Shown here piece after piece: positions 11,301 through 21,967 of a DNA stretch of 64,000 bases. The notes beneath the pieces were generated by a model. It did no database searches and had not been told where the DNA came from. It saw only the letters and a list, made by a program, of their open reading frames with translations. The translations under genes and the position numbers were made by a program. This DNA comes from Oegoconia quadripuncta. Its lineage: Eukaryota; Arthropoda; Insecta; Lepidoptera; Autostichidae. The stretch is from the NCBI GenBank assembly GCA_949316235.1, contig OX438758.1, positions 12,309,731 to 12,373,730 on the forward strand. Direction: 5' to 3'. The stretch's first letter is position 1; each line of letters starts with the position of its first letter.

Positions 11301-14300
11301 GTGATTGGTCAGGGAGAGTCTGTCGCGCGTAGTGTCTGTGATTGGTCAGGGAGAGTCATCTGTCGCGCGTAGTGTCTGTAATTGGTCAGGGAGAGTCACC
11401 TGTCGCGCGTAGTGTCTGTGATTGGTCAGGGAGTCCGAGTCTGTCGCGCGTAGTGTCTGTGATTGGTCAGGGAGAGTCACCTGTTGCGCGTAGAGTGTCT
11501 GTGATTGGTCAGGGAGATTCACCTGTTGCGCGTAGAGTGTGATTGGTCAGGGAGAGTCACCTGTTGCGCGTAGAGTGTGATTGGTCAGGGAGAGTCACCT
11601 GTCGCGCGTAGTGTCTGTGATTGGTCAGGGAGAGTCACCTGTTGCGCGTAGAGTGTCTGTGATTGGTCAGGGAGAGTCACCTGTTGCGCGTAGAGTGTGA
11701 TTGGTCAGGGAGAGTCACCTGTCGCGCGTAGTGTCTGTGATTAGTCAGGGAGAGTCTGTCGCGCGTAGTGTCTGTGATTGGTCAGGGAGAGTCACCTGTT
11801 GTGCGTAGAGTGTCTGCGATTGGTCAGGGAGAGTCACCTGTCGCGCGTAGAGTGTCTGTGATTGATCAGGGAGAGTCACCTGTCGCGCGTAGAGTGTCTG
11901 TGATTGATCAGGGAGAGTCACCTGTCGCGCGTAAAGCCGGAGTCGCACGTTGTCGGCCCGCAGGCGGCTGCGCTCGGGCTCCGCGTCGCCAGCGTCGCTG
12001 GAGGCCGACGAGCGGCTGCGCTCCCGGCTCCGCTCGCCGTAGATCTCGTCCAGATTCGACTGCACAGGTATTCAAACAAACATTTTATTGGATAAAGATA
12101 CTTTTCCAGATTACTAATAACAGACCTGTTGTTTGGTCTACAAATTCCTGATAGCTGTGGGTTTGTTCTAAAATTATTTTATGCCATAAAGAGTATAGAT
12201 CACAGGCCCAAAAATGAGAGACCGTCAAATTGGCGAGCGAGTGATGTGACAACAAATCATCTCCAGGGCCTAAGCTGTCAACTAACTAAATTTCATTCAT
12301 ATCAGTTTAGGCGTGAAGTTATTAGTTTGATAAAGGTTCCGTCTTTGACACTTTGCTACCCTAAAAAGACGATGAAATGGGCATCCCCAAAGAAAGCATT
12401 TCTTTCATGGTTTTCTACTTTATTCATACAAAAGTTCCAAAAGAACAGCGAAAACTTTGTCAATGCAAAGTCTGGATAAAATTCGATAGAAAAAAAATCA
12501 AGCCTGACCTGACTGAAGTTGACATTCTTCAGCTTCTTAAAATCGTTGACGACTTGATTGGGTGTCTTCACCGTCCTCTCCTCTGTGTAACTCTGGTCAG
12601 GACTCTGTACATTATTCAGTAAAACATTCAGCTTCGACGAATCCTCCCATTCGGTCATAGTGCTCCTCTCTATTACGCATTTCGCTTGCATTTTCGTCGA
12701 TTCCAAGTATTTCTTCAGAATCGACATCTCGTTTTTAAGCAAATCATAGTGGGAGCGGAGGTCTTCGTTGGTTTCCATATTGTGTATCCTGAACTTGCTA
12801 TTGCTGTCACAGACTAGCTTCAATTGTTCGAGTTCTGACCGTTCTCTGTGGATGTTGTCTCGCTCCTTCTTCATGGATTCAAGATGCTCCTCTAAGATGG
12901 CAAGCTCGGCAGCTATTTGCCCACGCATCTCCTCGCCGCGTCTTCTTAGAATGTCCTCTGCTTCCATCAGTTGATCTTTCAAGCTTGTTTCCTGTGAATT
13001 TTAGTTGTTTAATTTTTAATCAGATTATTTGACGTACTAAATACATAAAAGCCCATTATCTAAATTTTAATACCTAGTTTTTATTTTAGAAAAAATTGGC
13101 TTAATTGTGATGTTCAATGTTAGGGTAGAAATAGACTAGGTCGTCGATTATCGTCATCGGTTACATTCTGACATGTGAATGGTTGACTCTAGCTTGCTCG
13201 GCAATTTGACGGTTTCTCATTGGTCAACGTAATCGATGACGTTACATAATCTAAGGGCTGACATACTGCTTTTGCTATTTGTTCTTTTATTCGTGAGAGT
13301 TGATTTGAATTCAGTAACTGATTCAAAGAAACGAGATACAAATAACTTTTCTCTCAAAAGAAACTGGATTTTGTACACGCTTTTCAAGCAAGGCAAGTCA
13401 CTTTTCCGAACTGGTGAGGTGATAATAAAATGGGCAATGCTCAATCTGTTGGTTTGTGTTGGATCCTGTCCTGCAGTATTGTGACCTACCTTGGCCGTTA
13501 AGCGTCCAGTTTCGTCTCGCACGGCGCACATAGCGCGAGACATCTGCTCGTGCTGTTCGCGCAGAGCACGTGCCAGCCCCCATAGAAACTTCTTCTTCTG
13601 CTGAACGTTGCGTTCAAGCTCCTTCTCACGCGCTTTGAACGCCTCTTCGATCTGTTGGAGACGAAGTAGGAGAACTACATCAGCACTAGAAGCATGACAG
13701 GCGCGATAAACGTTTATGTCGCCCGAGATAATATTTATCTTGCTTATTCACTTGGACGAAATATACAACTATCCCACTCTCACTCAAGTCATATTATGTC
13801 ATATTACGGGGGCAGGGTTGTGCTAAACTAATATGAGGTAACATAGATAACGACTCGACAAAGTTTCACGTGCCTCAAATCTTGCCACTTTTTGTGGCAC
13901 AACTTGACAGATTGAGAAAAAAGGCATCATATGATTGGTCCAAGGTCACATGGCTTTATCGAATGCGCCGATATACATGCGTTCTATATACAAATCTCTT
14001 CTAATTTAAAGCAGCAATGTTGATAGGATTGTTGTATTTAAGATGTTAAAAAAGCTGAGGTGCCAATTCCTGCAACTTGAGTGTTCTACATGAGCGCGCC
14101 TCCACCTACCCCCATAAACGTATAATATGAAACTGTTTCTCTGAACAAAACTTTCTGTTTGGCAGTACATCATAAACTTTTTCTATCATCTACAATGAGC
14201 CAGCGTCAAGCTATAAACACCTGCAGTTTGCGATAATGTATGGCGAAGTTTAAATGAGCTCGCTGTAGGCGCTTTAGTATTATACTCACGTACATTAAAA

Positions 14301-17300
14301 CAACCTTTGAAGTCGTCGTTAGTTTATTAGTTACTTAATAATGTTCCCAAGTGTCCCATACCCCACCCCTACAGCGACTAATACGCGTTAAAGTGAACAA
14401 TTTCTCGCTGGTCTGGCAGGTTTAGGGATGGGTGGTCTGTTTGTGTGAGTTCAAGCGCTTACTTATTGTGCATAAAAGCTTAATGTTAAAGTAACCTCAA
14501 ATTGGTGTTTCTTCAGTTGCTGTGCATGGTTGGCGAGCGACCGTTTCACCTTCTTCTCTTCCTCGATCTTCACCATCTCCACTTCGGTCTCGTACACTGA
14601 CTTCAGCTGCTCAAACATCTGGCACAAAATAGTTTTTTTATAGCAAGGTGCATATTACAAACGAGTAAGCACTTGTATCTGGTGGAAATTCATCAATACT
14701 ACCTAAAAAATAACTGCAACCTCCCAAAAATAAGATTCTCTATCTAGACCTCGACTACAGAGAAGACGACATCAGGATAATTCCTAACAAAACTTTAAAT
14801 AAATAAAGTTGGTTGTAATAAATCCTTTGTTTGTTTGTTTGTTTGTAAACGCTTTATTGTACAAAAAGGCAATACATTAATTTTGCATTGATACATAAAT
14901 TGAGTACAACGGCGGACTTATCCCAAAGAGGGATTTCTTCCAGTCAACCATAGGGTTAGTTTCTTAGTTTATTAGTGATTATTAAGTACTATTATCATAG
15001 TGTTCTTGTATATGTAATTTCGCTGGCCATTTAATCCTCTATTACAAATATTTGACATCCTCCGTGGAGTAGGTGGTATCGTATCTTGAACGCAATTCGA
15101 ATTCGATTGCGGGCACAATTTAGAAAACCAACTTCTCTAAATTTATTTGGATCTGGGTGTCCTTAGGACCTGGTTTTGGTAGTAGTCATTTTGGGCCTTG
15201 GGCATTGGGCCAGCGTGGTGGACTATGGCCCATACTCCCTTATTATCCCTGCAGTGGGATGTTTACAGGCTGAGATGAAACAATATGGACCATTTCTTCG
15301 ACTAATTTAAAACCGAAAAAAAATAAAAAATGTACAATCGAGTTCAAACGATTTAGATTTTATCGAACACCTTTAGATAATTATCGTTTACTAACATGAG
15401 TAGTACATACGTTCGACTGAACGGATTGAAAAAAAAATAGTTAAACATTCAAAGGCATGCTTAGAAATCGCGTGCTTCATCTTTGACCACATCGTCACTT
15501 TCCATCAGGTGAAATTGTGGTCAAACGCGTCTTCAGTTAATCATAAAAAAAAAATTATCGTTTGAACTGGGACTGGATATGCACTTTTAAAGCCTACGCT
15601 ACATTCACATTCTTCTACTTTATATTGAAATAAATGCTGCAAGTTTGAAGTATTTCAGAATGGATGTAGTTTTTAATTGGCATGGATATAGTAGTTGATT
15701 TAACTCAGTGACATTGTAAAATTTTCTTGGTTTTCGTTTATAAAAATAAACAATTTCTTACACATAAATGAGCAGTAAAAATTATGATTCATAAAATTGC
15801 ACTAAACAAACTGCTATTCTATAGAAAGCAACACTAATGATAAGACTAGGCCATGGAATACTCGGCTGATGGAAAATAATTATATTTCTCAACCTCATTA
15901 ATGAGGCTGCGCTCCATCACACTGATGTTCTTCATAAGCAACTCAACATTCGACGGGTTAAAGTTTGAATCTTTCAAATCCTGAAATAAAACCATTAAGA
16001 ACTCAAACTTTTCACCAGAGCAGTGTTATGAGTTACATAAATTAACACCACGAGCAAGTAAACATAATAATTTCATCCAGGTATACAAAGCTAAAAGGTA
16101 AATATCTTCAAACAGTTGAAACAATTTCCACTTGTTTAATGTTAAATATAAAAAAAACTACATTCAAATTGGACCACGAATTACTGACATAAGAACAAAG
16201 ACTAGACACACATACACAAAACGCGGTCAAACACATAACATACATACATAATATCACGACCTAAAGGTCGTGATAATTTGGTGTAAACACCAAATTAGAA
16301 AGAGATGCCGCTACACAAGTTACATAAAGCTGCCCCTTTTGTAAACATCCTCAAGCGGAGATCTCTGCTCGAGTAATATTCTGTAAAACGGGCCTAAGAG
16401 TTGAGTGATTATTAGTATTTGATTGAGTGATATAAAATTTCGATGCATATCTTGTTAAAGGAGGCTTGAAAGTACTGACTGTCAAGTGGCGATTGTCTGA
16501 CAAAAATCCACCAATCTGTACTGGGCTCGTTTGGTGGATTATGGCTTATGAATATGGTTAGAAACACACCATCATATACCCCTAGCGGGAATCCAACCCG
16601 CAACCATTGTTTGCGAATTTTGTAAAGTATTGCAAAATGTTATGCAACATGACATGATGCGTTTCTCTCCTAAGTGACCTTATATAATACTTCATGACGC
16701 CCCTTCCATCCGCCTATAGCGTCTCGTGATTAGGATTCGAACTCTACAATCCAAAAATATCTGCAAAAAATCTACTAACAAAGTGTCATCTTCTGAATAT
16801 TCTCTCCCAGTGTTAAACCATAAATTTAAACCTTATTACCTTGGCCAAAAATTTCTTCTTCTTCCTATATTTCTCCCGGAGCTTCAAGAATCGTCCTTGG
16901 CAGGTCTTGCAAAAAGCATAGTGTTTACACTTTTCGTGTGAGCTATTCTTAGGGTTGCTCTTTCCATTCTTCTCATCCAGTGTGTCGGTGCTTTTGCAGC
17001 TCGACGTCAGACTGTCTTGGGATGAGTTTGCTGAAATATAGATTATACAGAATAATTTGCATTTGGACAATCAGTGTACTGTATACAGGGTGAAATTTAA
17101 TTCGCGCAATTCCTGTTTACTGGTGCTTCCACTCCTGAATACGAAAAACTTTCCATTAGAAACCATAACCGAATTCAGTCTAAAATTGTTGGAATTCAAT
17201 ACTAAAGGTGGTTTCAGAATGGTTTACTTTGTATGGGTAATCGAAAATAGGGTATTTCTCGATGGACTACAATTCAGAAAGTTGGCACGAAGAGAGGTCT

Positions 17301-19276
17301 TTTGGCACAAGTGAAGGAATAACTCCGAAAATCCTAATTTATCTAAGCGAATTATTATGCGACACTTGTGACGTTGAGTCGTACGGCGCTCGAGTAGCTG
17401 GGCTTCCTCAGCTGCGGTCTGAAAGGTGTGTTAGGTGTTAAAATATACATACCCTGTTCAACACAATATGTCTCCTTACGGTACATTGGCATACATTTCA
17501 GTATACAGAGCAGCAATGGCGCATGCTCATCACTCTTATACATTTGTAGTATGTTTGAAGCATGATCTGAATCACACTGGATACCTACAACAAATACATT
17601 GAAACCTCACTAAGTACAATACAAACAAAAACATGACCCTCCCAAAAGACTTGATAAACACAGAAGGAAAATATATATTTTATAAAAACGTTACAATAAA
17701 ATAATATAATGTAGTTTATAAATAAAACTAAAATACATGCCGTAGTCTTCTCCTTCCCGAATATACCGAACATTACCACAAATAAAAACAGATAAAAAAA
17801 AAATATACTGAACATTCGCACTAAGAAGTTCGACTCTTCATTCATCATCCGAACAGTCACTCCCTTCCGTGTCTCTCCCTTCCGGTGTCAGCCTTTCCTG
17901 AATCCTACAACCTTGGGATCTTCAAGAGCAGAGTGAATAGGCATTTACTGGGATCGCATGCTAAATCTTCGGCCACATCATCACTTTCCATCAGGTGAAT
18001 TTGTGGTCAAACACGAATCCAATCAATCATAAAAAAAGAACACCTTTTTCAACCATACCGAAAGCATATTCAATATTTATGAAATTATATAAGAACACAC
18101 AGATCCTGACACATACCTTTGTGCAAAACACCTACTTTATCGTTTAGATAAAGCCTCTACCAGGCTGGTCAAGTTTTTGTGGTTCTAAATCACTTCTCAT
18201 TATAATAATTTTATTTCATTTCTATTTATTATATACATATGAAAAGATTGGGTGTTTGTTCAATAATAAAGCTATTTGAATAGTCAAGTACCTATACAAA
18301 TATTATAGAAGCATTCTGAATTGGTAGTTAACCTTTGAAAACCTGCTGGCACCCCCTGTTGCCAGTTCACCTTGTGAATTGGTCTCATTGGGAATTTACC
18401 AATTAATTACACTATTTACCCGAGAGCCCAATGTTTTTCAAGTGTCGACTAGTTCCCTAGAGTGTCATAGCATACATTTTATGGTATAAAATCCAACACA
18501 GTGCCTGCAAAATACAAAATATGCAGTGGGGTTTTTTGGTTTCTAAAAATTTACTTAAATAGTAATTTTATATTGTCATACTAATAAATATACTAACCTA
18601 AATAATTGAGAATAGACCACACATCATTCTCCTTGAAACGTAGTTCTGTGTAGTCCACATTTAAATTCAGCAGCAGAGTTTTGGCAAAGTCAAACACCAT
18701 GTTTGCCAGTGGTATCTCCGACACAAATACTGAGAGAGTATAGCCAAACTCCTACAAATATAGGAACATGTTACAATCGAATACGATATTGTAATAAATA
18801 ACCTATACTATAGCATCATTACCAACTAATCCAAATTTTGTTATCTTACCAAACGCAGAAAATATTCGGCTATGATCATATTTAGTGCTTGAAATGTAAG
18901 TTCAAGGCGTTGTGTAAAATGTTTCTGGCATGCTGGAGGGTCTCCTGGAAACACATGTACAAAAATAATAGAACGACTAAAAATTATAGTATAGCTAATG
19001 AAAATTAAAATTCCAAACAACTTTTGGTAAGCTGAAGCTTTGGTTTGGTTATAATTGTAAATTGTAGTTCCACAGACCTGTTTGGGCGCTTTTTATCACG
19101 TTAACAATGTGCCCACGTAAATAAGCCCTAAGATCATTAAGTACACCATTTTTCTCAAATAATTCGTAAATGAATTTCTGAAAGTTTTCAACGGATTGAC
19201 TTTCTTGTGGCTCTTGTGCTTCAGTATGAATTTCACTTGTTTGTGATAAGTTTGGTTCCATTTCGACACTGTCCAT
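2341..19276 (-). CDS. Ofd1: OFD1-like centriole / basal-body protein (17 coding exons, 1252 aa)
   Basis: Exons, 5' to 3' on the minus strand: 19276-19078, 18944-18850, 18751-18598, 17584-17453, 17030-16840, 15980-15894, 14618-14496, 13651-13490, 12991-12509, 12059-11922, 10547-10417, 8672-8511, 7637-7540, 6835-6751, 6638-6531, 4588-4362, 3524-2341 (stop TAA). They sum to 3759 nt with phase kept at each GT/AG junction. Residues about 30-60 form a LisH-like helix pair (VLNDLRAYLRGHIVNVI); exon 3 (99-149) continues with a GYTLSVFVSEIPLA stretch typical of OFD1. Residues 258-630 are mostly charged coiled coil. Exon 16 has an AKLRLRKLEIEAEAVEKSY segment resembling the conserved late coiled coil of OFD1. 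The tail (859-1252) is acidic, Ser/Pro-rich and ends FWDS. Family knowledge: OFD1 controls centriole length, distal appendages and ciliogenesis, and is also in centriolar satellites. Human OFD1 is about 1012 aa; this one is longer. The identity is inferred from motifs; the exon model is read directly. Some weak acceptors (exons 11, 12) need cDNA. Confidence 0.82.
3551..3745 (-). mobile_element. SINE family A, tail 26 nt from the last OFD1 acceptor
   Basis: This is a minus-strand (OFD1-sense) copy. The A-run of its tail is the T-run at 3551-3559. The family landmarks ACACCTGATGTTAAGTGAAGATGA and TATCTCTGACAACCGG are present; the tRNA head is missing. The native intron left between SINE and exon 17 is only 26 nt. 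Confidence 0.85.
4640..5225 (+). mobile_element. Decayed RTE-type LINE 3' end, split by a SINE
   Basis: Before the SINE lies a remnant of the RTE C-terminal region (ACATAGCCCTCGGATTAGCAG, GTGGCAGTGGGCAGGGCAC). After it the line resumes with CTCGAAGAACTGATAGGCCG, TGCAGGCTGCTTCCAACC and a GGCCTATGTTAACGTCCTGTGG tail with a TGATGATGATTAT repeat. The frame is broken. It lies in OFD1 intron 15. Confidence 0.7.
4746..5055 (-). mobile_element. SINE family A, near full length, inside an RTE-type LINE remnant
   Basis: Read on the minus strand: CCGCCTCCGTGGCTCAATG head, B box GGTTCGATCCCCAGCGGGG, TACATGTTTAGTACTCGGTTT, the TAGATAAG and GACAACCGG landmarks, and a tail ending in an A-run. Sequence on both sides (4640-4745 and 5056-5225) belongs to a decayed RTE-type LINE 3' end. 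Confidence 0.88.
5474..5803. mobile_element. Harbinger-like MITE, 330 bp
   Basis: Terminal inverted repeats GGCCCGTATTAATAAACCA and its near-complement TGGTTTATTAATAGGCC are flanked by a TTA duplication on each side (5471-5473 and 5804-5806). The interior is rich in CTCAAG/CTTGAG motifs. A second copy is at 57218-57549. Confidence 0.85.
5965..6140 (+). mobile_element. SINE family A, truncated and diverged
   Basis: B-box-like GCGGTTCCCAGCGGGG, TACATGTTT, TCCGCCCGACCAGCTACC and GAGATAAGATAGCCAGT follow in family order. The 3' third is missing. It lies in OFD1 intron 15. Confidence 0.7.
8157..8480 (+). mobile_element. tRNA-derived SINE (family C), near full length
   Basis: It has a tRNA-like head (GTGGCTTAGCGGTTAAGACG, B box GGTTCGATTCCC) and a body with GTGAGGAAACCCGCATGCC and CATTGGGCCAGCGTGG. 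The tail CAGTGGGATGTTTATGGG is followed by a short GATGAAATGATG repeat. It lies about 30 bp from the end of OFD1 exon 12 (8511), in intron 12. Confidence 0.85.
9725..9960 (-). mobile_element. Possible LINE remnant
   Basis: A 60-codon minus-strand frame (RRIWDYILPDVLNSIPGE...KKYFID) resembles the C-terminal end of an insect non-LTR ORF2. There is no catalytic motif and it is isolated in OFD1 intron 11. The assignment is weak. Confidence 0.3.
10608..10835 (+). mobile_element. tRNA-derived SINE (family C), 3' part replaced by the minisatellite
   Basis: It has a tRNA-like head with an A-box-like GTGGCTCAGCG and a B box GGTTCGATTCCC. Then come the family body (CATGTACCAATGAG), GAGGAAACCTGCATGCCTGAG, and CCCCAACCCGCATTGGGCCAGCG. 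The family normally continues as GTGGTGGACTATGG, but here the sequence switches straight into the tandem array. It lies in OFD1 intron 10. Confidence 0.85.
10836..11937. repeat. GC-rich minisatellite, about 28 units of 38-42 bp, covering the 5' splice site of OFD1 exon 10
   Basis: Plus-strand core units read GTCACCTGTCGCGCGTAG, then a variable AGTGTCTGTG, then ATTGGTCAGGGAGA. Length classes differ by loss of AG (about 40 bp) or of TCTGTG (about 38 bp), and a few units lack CACC. I count 28 copies of the CTGT(C/T)GCGCG core. On the minus strand each unit contains CGCG(A)CAGGTGACTC, identical to the end of OFD1 exon 10 plus its donor (exon ends at 11922, GT at 11921-11920). The array's 5' end (minus strand) is therefore the real exon/intron junction. 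Its other end abuts a truncated SINE at 10608-10835. Confidence 0.95.
13685..13800 (+). repeat. Short interspersed repeat, about 110 bp
   Basis: It begins GCATGACAGGCGCGATAAACG and contains TTGGACGAAATATAC. Other copies lie at 27520-27625 (minus) and 54480-54595 (plus). No tRNA-like head or A-tail is seen, so it may be a solo MITE end. This copy begins about 35 bp outside OFD1 exon 8. Confidence 0.6.
14822..15075 (-). mobile_element. LINE 3' end (minus orientation)
   Basis: Read on the minus strand it ends with TGTACAATAAAGCGTTTACAAA followed by a (CAAA)n tail. That is a polyadenylation-like signal plus simple tail, as in insect non-LTR 3' ends. The upstream boundary is unclear and nothing coding remains. 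Confidence 0.55.
15185..15285 (+). mobile_element. SINE family C tail fragment
   Basis: GCATTGGGCCAGCGTGGTGG, ACTATGGCCCATACTCCCT and CAGTGGGATGTTTACAGGCTGA match the 3' part of the copies at 8157 and 49190. The head is absent. Confidence 0.7.
15465..15552 (-). repeat. Fragment of a LINE-like 3' end
   Basis: It shares CACATCGTCACTTTCCATCAGGTGA and TGTGGTCAAAC and ends in an A-run. The same sequence, longer, occurs at 17800-18035 and, in the other orientation, at 33300-33520. Confidence 0.55.
16252..16296. other. Two adjoining perfect hairpins with identical TAAA loops
   Basis: Hairpin 1 (16252-16275) has stem TATCACGACC / GGTCGTGATA. Hairpin 2 (16275-16296) has stem AATTTGGTG / CACCAAATT. 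Both enclose TAAA and they share one base. They lie in OFD1 intron 5. Function is unknown. Confidence 0.9.
17084..17250. mobile_element. TA-flanked MITE fragment
   Basis: It starts TACAGGGTGAAATTTAATTC and shares the GGTTTACTTTGTATGGGTAA and AAGGTGGTTTCAGAA segments with the longer element at 25569-25957. The right end is missing. It lies in OFD1 intron 4. Confidence 0.65.
17800..18035 (-). repeat. LINE-like 3' end repeat
   Basis: Read on the minus strand it contains CACCTGATGGAAAGTGATGA, GCATGCGATCCCAGTAAATG, CTCTGCTCTTGAAGATCCCA and TTCTTAGTGCGAATG. The same sequence in plus orientation is at 33300-33520 and a fragment is at 15465. The coding part is absent. Confidence 0.65.
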
Positions 19277-19664
19277 TTTATAATTTTAGTAATTTGACGA
19301 TTTTTTGGTAAATTCTTTATTGTTACACACTTGCTACATTATAATTTCAGTTTAAATAATTTTTACATCTACTGAAATTTCAAACTTCCCAAACAGATTT
19401 TTGACATTTGTATTCTCCTTTTGTTGACATTTCATTTCCGCCGGCTGCTATGCTAACGACCTTCGAAATGTTTTAAAAACTGTTTAGAACATGTCGTAAT
19501 TCCCAAGAAATGCACAAAACTTGAAATTGCTTACATTGTTTATTACAAATTCAAAAACTTTCGAAAACATGTTTTCATATGTGTTTCTAATAATAAGTAC
19601 TTCACATAATATTCGCAAATTGAGCGTTTGATAGTTTACCACTATTTTGACAGATTCTTCAGAT

Positions 19665-19737
19665 GTCCCTGTGGCGCAGAGGATAGCGCGTTGGACTTCT
19701 AATCCAAAGGTCGTGGGTTCGATCCCCACCAGGGATG
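19665..19737 (+). tRNA. tRNA-Arg (anticodon TCT)
   Basis: 73 nt. Acceptor stem GTCCCTG pairs with CAGGGAT (a G-T pair at the end), with discriminator G. D-arm region TGGCGCAGAGGATAGCGC. Anticodon stem TTGGA / TCCAA encloses loop CTTCTAA, anticodon TCT. The T arm contains GGTTCGATCC (B box) with stem GTGGG/CCCAC. No intron. A Pol III terminator T-run follows at 19745-19750. The full cloverleaf makes this a working gene, not a SINE head. It is divergent to OFD1, 388 bp from its start codon. Confidence 0.97.
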
Positions 19738-21967
19738 ACATTTCTTTTTTATTTTTTACTTTTTGTGAGACCTACCTGCCTCCATTTTATTTTTTTGTTT
19801 TCTGACTACCATACATAGTTAGATTTCAAACTGTAATATTAAGTTGGTTGTAGTTGTGTTGTCTGTCGTATTCCGATTTCTGTTTAAGACTTTTACAATA
19901 AAAAAACCTTCACTCTGCCATCTACCGCAATCCTTGTAAATTACAATAAGATGATTTGGCTCAGTCAGCCAGTGAGGCAATATAAAATATAATCGGTAAA
20001 TCGACATTAATCGGTTAACTCAATATTCCGAAGTCGACTCAATAAACACAACAGTTAAATTGTCAGTTCATAAATCTCATGTAAATGTATAAATTCTATT
20101 GATGAGAAATAAGCAATGGCGCCCTATTGACCCGCCTGCATCGCCGCGCAGGAATTGGTGGAATACGTCCAGCTGAAGACAAAGTACCATGTGACGGTTG
20201 AGTCATTACGTGCATTTTAATGACGCGTATTCCGATTGACCGCCTAGACATCTTCACAAAGGAGGACTTCTGGCCGGAATGTAGTGTTCTGTCGATTTCG
20301 TGGAATCTTGAGAATAAGGTCGCCAGATTTCACACTCTCTCAGTTCTTCCAAATTTAGAGATTTAGTTATATGAGTTGGTATTTCTGTAGCCAAAGTCAA
20401 TTCAATTAAAAATATAAATCAGAATACAATAGAATGAAGTTGGATAGACAGGAGAAGGATGTAATGAAATGAAACAGAATATAATTAATTTGCTCAGGCA
20501 GGATTTGAATAATTTATTTGAGGTAGGTAGTATAAACATCGATAGACACAGAGATAATAATTTAACAACTGTACTTGCACTACATAGTGGAGTAGAGTTG
20601 CTAAAATCCTTAAAATATTTTCAAGAGGCTTTGTAAAGAAGTCTAATGAAAGAGCACTTACCTTTCTCACATGACATCAATACTTTGGTAGTTTATGTAA
20701 TAATTTTATAATATTAGTTGGGTTATATCCAGAATTGGCTGAGAATGATGATGATGTATTTAAATAAGTTTGTATAAGCTTATTTAAATATATACCTAGT
20801 CTGTAGATAATTATTTATTAGGACTTATAAATATAAATAAATAATAATAAATATCTTTTTATTTATTTATTATTATGTATTGTTTTCATATTATGTGTTC
20901 TATTATAGTATGATTTTTTATAATAATGTTTATTCATATCATCATGCATGTACATTCAAAAAGTTACTGAGCAGAGCGTGTATTGCGTGAAAGTGTGTGT
21001 GAATGAATATTATCAAGTGATAGGATGTAAGAGGAGATCTTCGAACTCAGAATGTGGGAGATTTTAATGTCAGCGTGTCACTATTTTTTTACAGTCATGC
21101 TTGTTTAGAGAAAATATTGATAAGGTGTAATGCAATTTTTTGTAGATAATGGGACCAAGAAAGATGAAAAATCTGTGGCTAATGGATTTATTGAAGATTG
21201 GTTTGTAGATATTAATTACTTTGTATGGATCACTTTAATGGATTTTTATTCGTCGTCTTGTATAACTTTTTAACCATCACAATCTTGTCTGGCAGATATC
21301 TCTCTCAGAGATAAGCTCACCTTTGTATATTGTAGTTTAATATTTAGTATTTATTTCTTTTTATATTTCTATGCAATAAAGAACAAATAAAGTTACCGGC
21401 TAGAAGTGGGTCGATTCAGGTATTTCCGTTACGAGGGATTCGATCCACAAGGACGACTCTTACTCGATCCTTACGAGGTTAGATTCAGGTTCTTCGGATG
21501 ACGAAGTATAATCAGATTCGAACGAAGTAGATTAAGTAAGCGCCCAAACTTTATTGATTGTTCACAATTCCGTACTGTTACAGTTTGCTTGTAAATGCAA
21601 AATGTGCAACATTGATTTATACTAGTTCTCTTTTAAATGCAATTTTACTAAAGTTTGTTAAAGTTTATTATTTGTTATTTCTAGACTTGGAACAACTGAG
21701 CAAAATAGAGATAGATTCAGTATTTAGATTGAGTCCGAAGTCATTAGGTATGATCTGCAGATGGAGTCCGAAAATATGTGGATTGACTCACAAATTAGTG
21801 TATTGTCTAACTCAGTGGGAATGGACTCCAACGCCAACTCGATTTTGACATTGGTCAACTACAATTGAGCCCTGCTATTGAAGTTAGACAATAAGGTCGC
21901 CTGTTCTTGTGATGGGTAACCCTGTGCACAGAGATTGTGTAACGGCACTAGGCTGTGCATAGCATAG
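19738..21967. other. Intergenic DNA between tRNA-Arg and the inverted-tail element
   Basis: AT-rich, with stop codons in every frame and only short chance ORFs. A LINE-like 3' end (ATGCAATAAAGAACAAATAAAG) lies near 21371. I see no supported gene. Confidence 0.6.

Noticed and set aside
10741..12151. Several plus- and minus-strand frames rich in VSVIGQGESPVARR and TLPDQSQTLYARQ
   Set aside because: They are translations of the minisatellite. Only the part upstream of the donor at 11922 is exon.
17355..17543. Whole 62-codon minus frame as exon
   Set aside because: Only 17453-17584 is exon (donor at 17452); the downstream part is intron read-through.
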